A DNA stretch of 11,728 nucleotides from Verrucomicrobiota bacterium. Lineage in GTDB: Bacteria; Verrucomicrobiota; Verrucomicrobiia; Limisphaerales; UBA9464. The notes beneath the pieces were generated by a model. That model was not told the origin of the DNA. It saw nothing but the letters and a program-made list of their open reading frames with translations, and made no database searches. Below, one piece after another: positions 1 through 6,580 of the stretch. A program made the position numbers and the translations under genes. Numbering within the stretch: the stretch's first letter is position 1; the number at the start of each line of letters is the position of its first letter. The stretch lies in NCBI GenBank assembly GCA_026397675.1, contig JAPLUH010000259.1:1-11728 (forward strand), read 5' to 3'.

Positions 1-961
1 CCGGGGTCAAGAGAAACTGGGTCTGGATCCCCAACGCCTGAAGGGAATGTCCGTCGTTCCCATGCGAGTCCGAGAGGGAGATGATGCGAGTTGCCTCAAT
101 CTGAATCGAGCCCAACGCCCCCGTCTCTTGGGAGTGCGCCCAGAATCATTGGCTGAGCGGAAGGCCTTTACCCTCCAGTCGCTCGCCGATGGCATGCCCA
201 CCGATCGCCCTTGGATGAGCCTAGAGCGCACCGGCAATACTAACGAACCCGTCCCCGCCATCGGCGATGCCAATTCCATCCAATGGGCCTTGGGCAAAAA
301 GATCGGGGACACCTTGGACTATATCGATGAACGCGGCCACCCGTTCCAAGTCCGCCTGGTGGGTTCTGTGGCCAACTCTATCCTTCAAGGTCAGTTGTTA
401 ATCTCAGAGGCCGAATTCCTACGCCATTTCCCCGGCGAAAACGGCTACCGCTCCTTCCTCATCGACACCGACGAGCCTGCAAAACCCGTCGCCGAAGAAT
501 TAACTCGGGGCTTGGCCGACTTAGGGCTCGAAACGACCAGCACCGTGGACCGACTCAACCGCTTCAACGCCGTCCAGAATACTTACCTCAACACCTTTCA
601 GTGGCTGGGAGGCCTCGGTCTACTCCTGGGCAGCGTCGGATTAGGATTGGTCGTCCAGCGCAATGTCCTGGAGCGCCGGGGCGAACTAGCCCTGCTCGCT
701 GCAGTGGGATTCCCGAAGTCTCAGATCCAATCCATGATCCTATCGGAGCACCTCCGGTTGCTGGCACGCGGCATGATTCTGGGCATCGCGGCAGCCCTGC
801 TGGCAACAGTTCCAATCTGGAGCGCAAATCTCCGGGGATTGCCGTGGATCTCGCTGGGTTGGATCCTGGGGGCAGTGTTCCTCAATGGCGTCTTCTGGAC
901 CTGGCTGGCGACCCGTCAGGCCTGCCGTGGCGAACTCTTGGCAGCCCTGCGCGGAGAGTAA
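1..961 (+). CDS. FtsX/MacB-like ABC transporter permease, C-terminal part (5' truncated by window edge)
   Basis: The frame is open from the first complete codon at base 2 and ends at TAA 959-961, so the true start lies to the left; ATG 47 is internal. The visible part is the end of a large FtsX-type permease. An extracytoplasmic section (about 95-580) contains AIGDANSIQWALGKKIGD and an LVGSVANSILQG stretch. Three hydrophobic segments follow (about 590-660, 735-830, 845-910), the first followed by the ERRGELALLAAVGF motif typical of the FtsX domain. Such proteins work with a MacB/LolD-like ATPase to move or extract lipoproteins or other envelope substrates; the ATPase would be expected upstream, outside the window. 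The N-terminal sequence (DASCLNLNRAQ...) resembles very large FtsX permeases I associate with Verrucomicrobia and Planctomycetes. The fold assignment is firm; the substrate is unknown. Confidence 0.9.
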   Translation, partial: RGQEKLGLDPQRLKGMSVVPMRVREGDDASCLNLNRAQRPRLLGVRPESLAERKAFTLQSLADGMPTDRPWMSLERTGNTNEPVPAIGDANSIQWALGKKIGDTLDYIDERGHPFQVRLVGSVANSILQGQLLISEAEFLRHFPGENGYRSFLIDTDEPAKPVAEELTRGLADLGLETTSTVDRLNRFNAVQNTYLNTFQWLGGLGLLLGSVGLGLVVQRNVLERRGELALLAAVGFPKSQIQSMILSEHLRLLARGMILGIAAALLATVPIWSANLRGLPWISLGWILGAVFLNGVFWTWLATRQACRGELLAALRGE

Positions 962-976
962 CTCCAACCCCAGAAA

Positions 977-1279
977 TCAATCCTCACCGAAGAGGCGTTT
1001 TAAATCGGCACGCGCCTTATCTTCGCGAGAATCGCCCGCACCGCCATCCGCACGCCACTCCCGTGACTGGAAGTCGAAGTGTTCGCAGAAATTGGCCGAA
1101 TCTTTCTCGGCCACAGGCTCTGCCCGGCGCTCTCGACACTGATAGGCGGCTTGGCGGTCATGAAATTTGCAGTTGAGGCAAACCCTCAGGTCAGCCCGGC
1201 ACTGCGGACAACTCTCACTGCGGCCTGGGGCGTCCCGGAGTGTCCAAAGCCAACCGCACCGGTGGCAGTGTCGCGTCAT
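977..1279 (-). CDS. Small conserved zinc-ribbon protein with eight cysteines
   Basis: A 100-residue soluble protein with no signal peptide or membrane segment. Cysteines are regularly placed: C5-x2-C8, C24-x2-C27, C34-x2-C37, then C48 and C65. This suggests two zinc sites: a rubredoxin-like ribbon, then a second module around RVCLNCKFHDRQAAYQC...NFCEHFDF. The C-terminal 30 residues are charged and probably disordered. I recall similar RVCLNC.FYD...QC.E....V.DK...NFC.YF proteins in Verrucomicrobia and Planctomycetes annotated only as hypothetical, so the family seems conserved with unknown function. It converges on the FtsX-like gene with a 15-bp gap and diverges from the membrane protein at 1392. 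There is no strong Shine-Dalgarno before ATG 1279. Nucleic-acid or protein binding is plausible for a zinc ribbon but not shown. Confidence 0.85.
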   Translation of the reverse strand: MTRHCHRCGWLWTLRDAPGRSESCPQCRADLRVCLNCKFHDRQAAYQCRERRAEPVAEKDSANFCEHFDFQSREWRADGGAGDSREDKARADLKRLFGED

Positions 1280-1391
1280 GGTCTAAAGAATAGGCCTCTG
1301 GTTTTCCAACGGAAGACTCAAACGCAACGGAGACCGGCACCGGGAAAAAATTCAGCTCAAGTTCTTAGCGAGCCCTGCCGATACACTGCCG
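1280..1391. other. Divergent intergenic region between zinc-ribbon gene and membrane protein gene
   Basis: This 112-bp spacer must carry the signals for two genes transcribed away from each other. A TACACT at 1382-1387 resembles a -10 element, but it would start transcription almost at the ATG at 1392 and has no matching -35. On the minus strand a TATTCT sits close to ATG 1279, also without a properly spaced -35. I could not define promoters or operators here with confidence, and neither flanking gene shows a clear Shine-Dalgarno. Confidence 0.4.
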
Positions 1392-1892
1392 ATGGCTTCT
1401 CAATTTGTCTCGGCACGTGACGAACAAAAACCTCGGCAGGAGCTCCATTTCCTTAGATCGGTAGCCGCAATCTTGCTCCTGACCGCAGCAGCCAAGTTTG
1501 CTAGCGCCTTTGGCACTCAAAGCATCTTAGAAAAAGCAGACCCTGTTTTTTGGGTGCTCAAGAACCGGGACCTACTCGTGCTAGTGGCGGCCCTCGAGGC
1601 ATTCGTTGCACTTTTGCTGCTTTCAAAAGTTTCCCTGTCTATCAAGCGAGGATCGCTCATTTGGCTCTGCATCAACTTCCTGCTGTATCGCATGGGGCTT
1701 TGGATCACCGACGCCCCAATTGCATGCAAATGCTTGGGCGACTTGGCTGACCGCATCGGACTGTCGGACTCCCAAGCCTCTTGGGTTATGCTGGGCGCTC
1801 TCGGTTACATGCTGGCAGGAAGCCTCTTTTTCTTCTGGCGATCCCGATCCGAGCAATTCGTCCAAGACCCTGTCTTCCACAAGCCTACGTAA
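1392..1892 (+). CDS. MauE/DoxX-like four-helix membrane protein with CKCLG motif
   Basis: A 166-residue integral membrane protein with hydrophobic segments at about 21-41, 60-80, 88-104 and 129-149. Between the third and fourth helices lies ACKCLGDLADRIGL (C112, C114). This resembles the PCGCLG/CKCFG motif of the MauE and DoxX-like families, which are linked to electron transfer or disulfide handling in the envelope. The first 20 residues are hydrophilic and charged. Third codon positions are visibly less GC-rich than in the export cassette downstream (many TTT, GCT, TTA, GAA, AAA), a mild sign of different history. There is no obvious Shine-Dalgarno before ATG 1392 and no better in-frame start nearby. 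No MauD-like thioredoxin is in the window, so a partner is not evident. Family placement is moderate; function is inferred only from the cysteine motif. Confidence 0.75.
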   Translation: MASQFVSARDEQKPRQELHFLRSVAAILLLTAAAKFASAFGTQSILEKADPVFWVLKNRDLLVLVAALEAFVALLLLSKVSLSIKRGSLIWLCINFLLYRMGLWITDAPIACKCLGDLADRIGLSDSQASWVMLGALGYMLAGSLFFFWRSRSEQFVQDPVFHKPT

Positions 1893-1913
1893 AACCGAAA
1901 ACAGGGGTGATGC

Positions 1914-2027
1914 ATGAAGGTCACTGACGCCAATTCAACCGCAAAAATCGAAGTCGCAGACATGATCGCCCCTGAAATTACTAACCCTAGCTGCCGGGTC
2001 ACCCATCCGGAGATAGTCACACATTAG
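1914..2027 (+). CDS. Possible 37-residue small ORF with good ribosome binding site
   Basis: ATG 1914 follows AGGGG (1903-1907) at a 6-base spacing, one of the better ribosome binding sites in this region, 21 bp after the membrane protein gene ends. The frame runs 37 codons to TAG 2025-2027. The product starts MKVTDANSTAKIEVADMIAP, is hydrophilic, has one cysteine, and has no signal peptide or recognisable motif. It is in the same reading frame as the prepilin-like segment that follows, with only the TAG between them. It could be a genuine small protein co-transcribed with the upstream gene, a leader ORF, or the displaced 5' end of the pilin frame. I do not recognise it. Confidence 0.35.
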   Translation: MKVTDANSTAKIEVADMIAPEITNPSCRVTHPEIVTH

Positions 2028-2666
2028 GAGACACCCCCACGCCGGGTCGACCCCTCATCCTCTCATCCACCCTGGGGAGCCCTGAATTCGACTTCGAGGC
2101 GCTGGCCACATCCCGCGGCCTCGCATCCCCGACAGATCTCGGGCTTCACCCTGATAGAACTCCTCGTCGTCATTGCCATCATCGCCATTCTGGCTGGCCT
2201 CATCCTACCAGCTCTGGCTGGAGCCAAACACCGAGCGGCCACCACCCAATGCCTGTCACAGCTCCGGCAATTCGGAATAGCAGGCGGTCTCTACGCCAAT
2301 GACCACGCCGAGTTCATCCCTCCCAACCGCGACGGCGAAGACGTCCCTTTGGGTGCAACCTGGGTCCAAGGATGGCTGGGCCTTCCCGGTCCCGATTGCA
2401 CCAATACGCTCTTCCTCAAGCAGAGCCTCCTTAATTCCATAGATGTACGTGCTCGGAATCCTCCCGGCCATGAGCGGCGCGTTCACGTCGTACATCCGCT
2501 GTTCTGGAATGGCTTTTCCGATCTTCTTGGCTTGGTCGGCTCCGGCCATATCGCGCCCCTTGCGCCTCCTCCGGTGGATCGGACGGGCCGTCTTGGGAGT
2601 GCTCCACCTGCACCTCACCCGCAACTTCGTACTCAGCCGTTGGGCGGGTTAATTGCAGCGGATTGA
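2028..2666 (+). pseudogene. Type IV prepilin-like (GFTLIELL) gene remnant, start codon missing and 3' half replaced
   Basis: Frame 3 from 2028 contains a textbook class III signal: a basic leader (NSTSRRWPHPAASHPRQISG), then FTLIELLVVIAIIAILAG (from 2145) and a helix running to AGAKHRA. It continues as CLSQLRQFGIAGGLYANDHAEF and a GWLGLPGPDCTNTLFLKQSLL stretch, matching the secreted pseudopilin-like proteins common in Verrucomicrobia. No ATG, GTG or TTG precedes the pilin segment in frame after the TAG at 2025-2027. An AGGAG (2026-2030) is followed 8 bases later by ACG 2039, in another frame. After about 2432 the translation turns into Pro/Arg/Gly-rich text unlike any pilin and stops at TGA 2664-2666. 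Intact relatives should go on for 100 or more residues. I read this as a decayed gene, start lost and end replaced. A CTG start at 2082 is possible but its GGGGAG is only 2 bases away. Confidence 0.65.
2044..2053. repeat. 10-bp perfect palindrome GGGTCGACCC with imperfect upstream direct repeat
   Basis: GGGTCGACCC is its own reverse complement and lies between the AGGAG at 2026 and the pilin segment. The 8-mer GCCGGGTC occurs at 1993-2000 and again at 2041-2048, each followed by an ACCC...ATCC pattern. This may be a small duplicated segment or a binding site. It could equally be chance in GC-rich DNA. Confidence 0.3.
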
Positions 2667-2711
2667 GACAGGGAATTTCGCGTCGTCGCCAACTCAAACG
2701 GCGGCTAAGCT

Positions 2712-3416
2712 ATGGCTTCTATGACGCGCTACCGTATCGATCAAATGCTCTCCCGCCACGGCTACTGCAGCCGGGGCGAGTCCCGGGGCTGGTTGAAGGC
2801 GGGCCGGGTGACCGTCAACGGTGAGAAAGCAAAGAACCCTGCCGATAAGGTGCTGTTGGCAGACCTCCGAATCGATGGCGAACCGGTGGATCATCCGGAG
2901 GGCATCCTTGTCATGCTGCACAAGCCTGCGGGGCTCGTCTGCTCTCGAGAGGAACGGGAGGGTCCGAATGTGTATTCCCTGCTTCCAGAGCGCTGGAGTC
3001 GTCGGAACCCACCCATCACCAGCGTCGGGCGTCTGGATAAGGAGACCACGGGGCTGCTGCTCATTACAGACCGCGGGGAATTAGTGCAGCGTTGGACTTC
3101 GCCTCGCCACAAAGTGACCAAACGCTACGAGGTGGTGTCGGACCAAGACCTGGATCCAGACCTCGTACCACTCTTCGCTTCGGGCACCTTGCGCCTGCCC
3201 GATGATGCCGACCCCTGCCTGCCGGCAAACTTAGTTCTCACTGGAGTTCGTACCGCTTATCTGGATCTTGTAGAGGGACGCTATCATCAAGTCCGCCGCA
3301 TGTTTGCTGGCCAAGGTTTCCGAGTGACGTCCCTTCACCGCAGTCAATTCGGTGCTCTGGAGTTGGGCGATTTGCCCCCGGGCCAATGGCGTGCCGTCAC
3401 CGAAGAGTCGATTTGA
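2712..3416 (+). CDS. rsuA: 16S rRNA pseudouridine synthase, RsuA family
   Basis: This 234-residue protein isomerises a specific uridine in rRNA to pseudouridine; the RsuA subfamily acts on U516 (E. coli numbering) of 16S rRNA during small-subunit assembly in the cytoplasm. Residues about 6-50 form an S4 RNA-binding domain (RIDQMLSRHGYCSRGESRGW...GRVTVNG). The catalytic domain follows, with HKPAGLVCS (residues about 70-78) and the active-site motif GRLDKETTGLLLITDRGEL, whose D109 is the expected nucleophile. The C-terminal YHQVRRMF motif is also present. Length matches E. coli RsuA (231). RluB, RluE and RluF share the fold, but the compact size and lack of extra domains favour RsuA. ATG 2712 is preceded by a weak GGCGG; ATG 2721 is an alternative. 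The export cassette begins 37 bp downstream, so read-through transcription is possible. Confidence 0.88.
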   Translation: MASMTRYRIDQMLSRHGYCSRGESRGWLKAGRVTVNGEKAKNPADKVLLADLRIDGEPVDHPEGILVMLHKPAGLVCSREEREGPNVYSLLPERWSRRNPPITSVGRLDKETTGLLLITDRGELVQRWTSPRHKVTKRYEVVSDQDLDPDLVPLFASGTLRLPDDADPCLPANLVLTGVRTAYLDLVEGRYHQVRRMFAGQGFRVTSLHRSQFGALELGDLPPGQWRAVTEESI

Positions 3417-3438
3417 TTTATCAATTTTTCGGGTTATT

Positions 3439-3445
3439 AAGAGGT
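3439..3445 (+). promoter_or_regulatory. Ribosome binding site fixing the ABC exporter start
   Basis: AAGAGGT lies 8 bases before ATG 3454. The same frame is open from 3352, inside rsuA, but the extra codons there have no Shine-Dalgarno and overlap the conserved rsuA end. This site therefore decides for 3454. Confidence 0.6.
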
Positions 3446-3453
3446 CTCACATC

Positions 3454-5205
3454 ATGGGGCAACTCTTCCACAACCCTGCTTCCAGCGGGAGCACGCCTTC
3501 TTTGGGACGAACCTCCCCTCCGAGCCCTTTTTATCGTTTCGTGGCCCTGCTGCAGCCGGAGGCGCCCGAGATCCGCGTCATCCTTGTCCTGTCGATCATT
3601 TCAGGAATTCTCTACTTAGCGACCCCGTTGACGGCCGATGCGGTCGTTAATAATTTTGCCTTCGGCGGGGAGCAACCCGTTTACGTTCAGGCACTCATCG
3701 TCCTGGCGGTGTTTCTCATGTTCCTGCTCGGAATGCTGGGTGTTCTGCGGGCATCTCAAGAATACGCGATGGAGTTGATCCAACGCCGTATCTTTGTGCG
3801 CCTCACGGCCGATTTGGCGTTTCGACTCCCGCGAGTCCCACTGGAGGTTCTCGAAACCCATCAAGGACCTGAACTGGTCAACCGCTTCTTCGATGTGGTC
3901 ACGGTCCAGAAAAGCGCTTCGGGCCTGCTCCTCGATGGCGTCAACGTCCTCTTCAGCACCTTGATCGGATTGGTGGTCCTCGGATTCTACCACCCTCTCC
4001 TCCTCTTCTTCGCCTCCGCTCTATTAATACTGTTGGTGCTCGTCGTCTTCATCCCGGGACGCCGCGCGGTCCGCACCAGCATTGATGAATCTTACGCCAA
4101 GCACGCGGTAGTGGGTTGGCTCGAGCAAATAGCCATGTTCCCCCTGCTCTTTCGGGTCAGCGGCGCGGCCGAAATGGCGTGTTCTCGCGCCGACCAGTTG
4201 GCGCTGAACTACCTCGCGGCGCGTAAATCCCATTTCCGCATCCTCTTAGGCCAGGTCATCGCCTTACTAGGTCTGCAGGCCATTGCCAGTGCAGCACTGC
4301 TTTCCATCGGCGGCTGGTTGGTGCTCCGGGCTGAACTCACACTGGGTCAGTTGGTGGCCAGCGAACTCATTGTCGCCTCAATCGTGGCAGCCATATCCAA
4401 ACTCGGGAAACACTTGGAGAGCTGGTACGACGCGTTAGCAGCCGTGGACAAATTGGGCTATTTGGTCGATTTGCCCATCGAACGGGAAACCGGCGAGAAA
4501 CCGGTCGCTTCCGAGAAAGGCATCCGAGTGCAGGTACGCGGAGTCAGCTACACACCTGCCGGTGGGCTGCCCGTTCTAGAGAACCAAGACCTAGAGATCC
4601 CACCCGGCTCGACCCTAGGCATCGTGAGCCCTGGCGGGCTGGGCGGAAGCGCTCTGCTAGATCTCTTGGCGGGCCTCAGGGAACCCTCCACAGGCCAAGT
4701 GCTGCTCAACGGAATAGACCTCCGACTGTGGCAATTGGGCGAACTCCGACGTCAGGTCTTTCTTGTTCGAGGCCAAGAGATCGTGCAGGGATCTCTCCTT
4801 GAAAACATCCGCCTTGGACGACCAGACATCGGCATCGACGCAGTGAATCGCGCGCTCGAATGCGTGGGATTAATGACGGTTGTTCACCGAATGTCCGACG
4901 GCCTCGAGACTCAGCTCAACCCGGGAGGCCATCCACTAACCAACTCCCAGCGAAGCCGACTCATTCTAGCCAGGGCCATCGTTCGCAAACCACGCCTATT
5001 ACTCGTGGACGAGGCTCTGGACGGACTCGAAATTGAAACACTCGAAAAACTCGAAGCCGCGCTGTTTGAAGCCCGTGAACCCAGCACCCTCGTGTTGGTG
5101 ACGCGCGATCCAGACCTCATCCGCCGCTGCGACCACTCGGTCCATCTGGGCGACTGTCACCTCAGCCGCCCCGGACACGGCTCCGAACTTCCTCCCCGAG
5201 CATGA
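3454..5205 (+). CDS. ABC exporter half-transporter (membrane domain plus degenerate ATPase domain) of a tripartite export system
   Basis: A 583-residue inner-membrane protein with the type I exporter layout: a cytoplasmic N-terminus, about six helices (around 40-62, 76-98, 155-178, 180-201, 262-288, 298-316) and an ATPase domain from about 355 to 568. There is no N-terminal C39 peptidase. The ATPase domain keeps an aromatic A-loop (Y366), an LLENIRLG segment and Walker B LLLVDE (D519, E520). Key ATP sites are altered. Walker A reads SPGGLGGSA, with G398 where lysine is required. The signature reads LTNSQ (495-499) rather than LSGGQ. The D-loop is DGLE rather than SALD, and R551 replaces the H-loop histidine. 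The frame is intact and long with normal coding character, so this looks like a maintained degenerate ATPase, not a pseudogene. It overlaps the adaptor gene by 4 bp, indicating translational coupling. Substrate unknown; peptide or protein export is inferred from its partners. Confidence 0.88.
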   Translation: MGQLFHNPASSGSTPSLGRTSPPSPFYRFVALLQPEAPEIRVILVLSIISGILYLATPLTADAVVNNFAFGGEQPVYVQALIVLAVFLMFLLGMLGVLRASQEYAMELIQRRIFVRLTADLAFRLPRVPLEVLETHQGPELVNRFFDVVTVQKSASGLLLDGVNVLFSTLIGLVVLGFYHPLLLFFASALLILLVLVVFIPGRRAVRTSIDESYAKHAVVGWLEQIAMFPLLFRVSGAAEMACSRADQLALNYLAARKSHFRILLGQVIALLGLQAIASAALLSIGGWLVLRAELTLGQLVASELIVASIVAAISKLGKHLESWYDALAAVDKLGYLVDLPIERETGEKPVASEKGIRVQVRGVSYTPAGGLPVLENQDLEIPPGSTLGIVSPGGLGGSALLDLLAGLREPSTGQVLLNGIDLRLWQLGELRRQVFLVRGQEIVQGSLLENIRLGRPDIGIDAVNRALECVGLMTVVHRMSDGLETQLNPGGHPLTNSQRSRLILARAIVRKPRLLLVDEALDGLEIETLEKLEAALFEAREPSTLVLVTRDPDLIRRCDHSVHLGDCHLSRPGHGSELPPRA

Positions 5206-6569
5206 ACCGTGAACCAGCCCTCACCGAGCCCCTGAAATCGGAGGTTCCGCTGCATTCTCCGTCGCAGTCTCAGTCCCCCTCCGTCATGTCCCTGCTGGAC
5301 CATCGGAGCGGTCTCAGCGCGCTGGACCACACGGCTTCGTCGCGGCGACTGCGTCAGCTGACCTTCGTGTCGGCCGCCCTGTGTCTCATTGCGCTGATAG
5401 CGCTCATCTTGCTGCCTTGGAGGCAATTCGTCAGCGGATCGGGTCGAGTCATTGCCTACAATCCATTGGAACGGAGCCTGACCATTGAGGCGCCGCTGCC
5501 GGGCAAGGTGCAGCGGTCCTTCGTGGTCGAGGGCCAGGAAGTTCAAGAGGGCGATCCACTCTTCGAGATCGTGGACAACGATCCCAACCTCTTGGCCAAT
5601 ATTTTACAGCAGCGCGATGCGGCCAGTGCCCGACGCGATGCGGCCAAGACTCGGGTCGAATCGCTAGGTCTCCAAATCGGCGAGCAAGAACGTGCGCTCC
5701 CGCTAGCGATGGAAGCTGCCAAAACTCGCCTGGCCGCCGCGCGATTCGCCGCCGACACCGCCCGACTGCAATTCGACCGATTCAAGGCGCTGCACGCTGA
5801 CAAACGCGGGCTTGTATCCCAGCGAGACTTTGAATTAACCACCCTGGAGCGCGACCGGACCGAGGCCGAGTTGCAGCGCTCGCAAGCGGAGCTGGAGCGG
5901 ACTCCGGTGGATTTGCGGGCCGCGATCCAAGGCATTACCGCCCAGAGGGATTCCGCACGAGCTGAACTGGCCTCCGCAGAACAATCGCTGACAGGGCTCG
6001 AAATCCAAATCAGCCAAACGCGAATGCAAAAGGTGACCTCTCCGCGGGCGGGCATCGTCTTTCGCCTTCAGTCCACGGAGGGAACGTTTCTTCGGGCCGG
6101 CTCACCGCTCTGCACCATCATCGCCCAGACCGACAAGCCCATGGTGGAAGTCTGGCTTCAAGGACAGGACATGCCCCTGGTCACCCCTCGAGAAGTCGGC
6201 CCCAAGGGCCAAATCCTCCGCGAAGGCAGCCCGGTGCGCCTCCAGTTCGAGGGCTGGCCCGCGCTGCAAATAATTGGCTGGCCCAGTTTGGCCCGGGGCA
6301 CCTTTGGCGGCGAAGTCGTGCTGGTGGATCCGACCGACAACGGCAAGGGGAAGTTCCGCATTCTCGTGGCCGAGAAACAAGATGTGGTCCAGGGCCCGGA
6401 TGGCCATGCGACTTCGGTGCCATGGCCCGGTTCCCGATGGCTCAGGCAGGGGGTTCGAGCCAACGGTTGGGTCCTGCTGCAACGGGTTCCGCTGTGGTAC
6501 GAGGTGTGGCGCCAGTTGAACGGATTCCCACCGGTGATCACGGAAGAGGCGTTGGATCCCAAGAAGTAA
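5202..6569 (+). CDS. HlyD-family membrane fusion (periplasmic adaptor) protein
   Basis: A 455-residue adaptor that would link the inner-membrane ABC protein to the outer-membrane channel. Residues 1-50 are cytoplasmic and 53-72 form a single membrane anchor. One half of a biotinyl/lipoyl-type sandwich lies around 92-124 (EAPLPGKVQRSFVVEGQEVQ). A long Ala/Arg/Glu-rich coiled-coil hairpin spans about 130-272, the second sandwich half 278-308 (SPRAGIVFRLQSTEGTFLRAG), and a beta-barrel region follows with FEGWPALQIIGWPSLARGTF and DPTDNGKGKFRILV. These last motifs recur in a HlyD subfamily paired with ABC and TolC genes. Start ATG 5202 overlaps the ABC stop as ATGA. The coiled coil contains an exact 13-bp repeat 21 bp apart, giving a duplicated heptad. 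Role and location are secure; cargo is not. Confidence 0.92.
   Translation: MNREPALTEPLKSEVPLHSPSQSQSPSVMSLLDHRSGLSALDHTASSRRLRQLTFVSAALCLIALIALILLPWRQFVSGSGRVIAYNPLERSLTIEAPLPGKVQRSFVVEGQEVQEGDPLFEIVDNDPNLLANILQQRDAASARRDAAKTRVESLGLQIGEQERALPLAMEAAKTRLAAARFAADTARLQFDRFKALHADKRGLVSQRDFELTTLERDRTEAELQRSQAELERTPVDLRAAIQGITAQRDSARAELASAEQSLTGLEIQISQTRMQKVTSPRAGIVFRLQSTEGTFLRAGSPLCTIIAQTDKPMVEVWLQGQDMPLVTPREVGPKGQILREGSPVRLQFEGWPALQIIGWPSLARGTFGGEVVLVDPTDNGKGKFRILVAEKQDVVQGPDGHATSVPWPGSRWLRQGVRANGWVLLQRVPLWYEVWRQLNGFPPVITEEALDPKK
5613..5646 (+). repeat. 13-bp direct repeat with 21-bp period inside the adaptor coiled coil
   Basis: CGCGATGCGGCCA occurs at 5613-5625 and 5634-5646. The 21-bp period equals seven codons, so the protein repeats RDAASAR then RDAAKTR. 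It sits in the first helix of the predicted hairpin and keeps heptad phase, consistent with a recent in-frame heptad duplication. Confidence 0.6.
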
Positions 6570-6580
6570 TTCTGCCCGTG

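Noticed and set aside
601..1176. 191-codon plus-strand frame across the end of the FtsX gene
   Set aside because: Pro/Arg/Ser-rich shadow of the FtsX gene and of the antisense strand of the zinc-ribbon gene; no motif or ribosome binding site.
2443..2652. Plus-strand frame 1 reading MYVLGILPAMSGAF, looks like a small membrane protein
   Set aside because: It has no ribosome binding site, and its hydrophobic look is what antisense of a charged helical protein gives; the minus strand reads more naturally.
3352..3453. Upstream extension of the ABC exporter frame into rsuA
   Set aside because: These codons overlap the conserved end of rsuA and have no ribosome binding site, whereas ATG 3454 has AAGAGGT at 8 bases.
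5543..6055. 170-codon minus-strand frame inside the adaptor gene
   Set aside because: Ser/Arg/Ala-rich antisense of the coiled coil; no independent evidence.
6422..6580. Upstream extension of the TolC frame into the adaptor gene
   Set aside because: It overlaps the conserved C-terminus of the adaptor, and the signal peptide is complete when starting at 6581.
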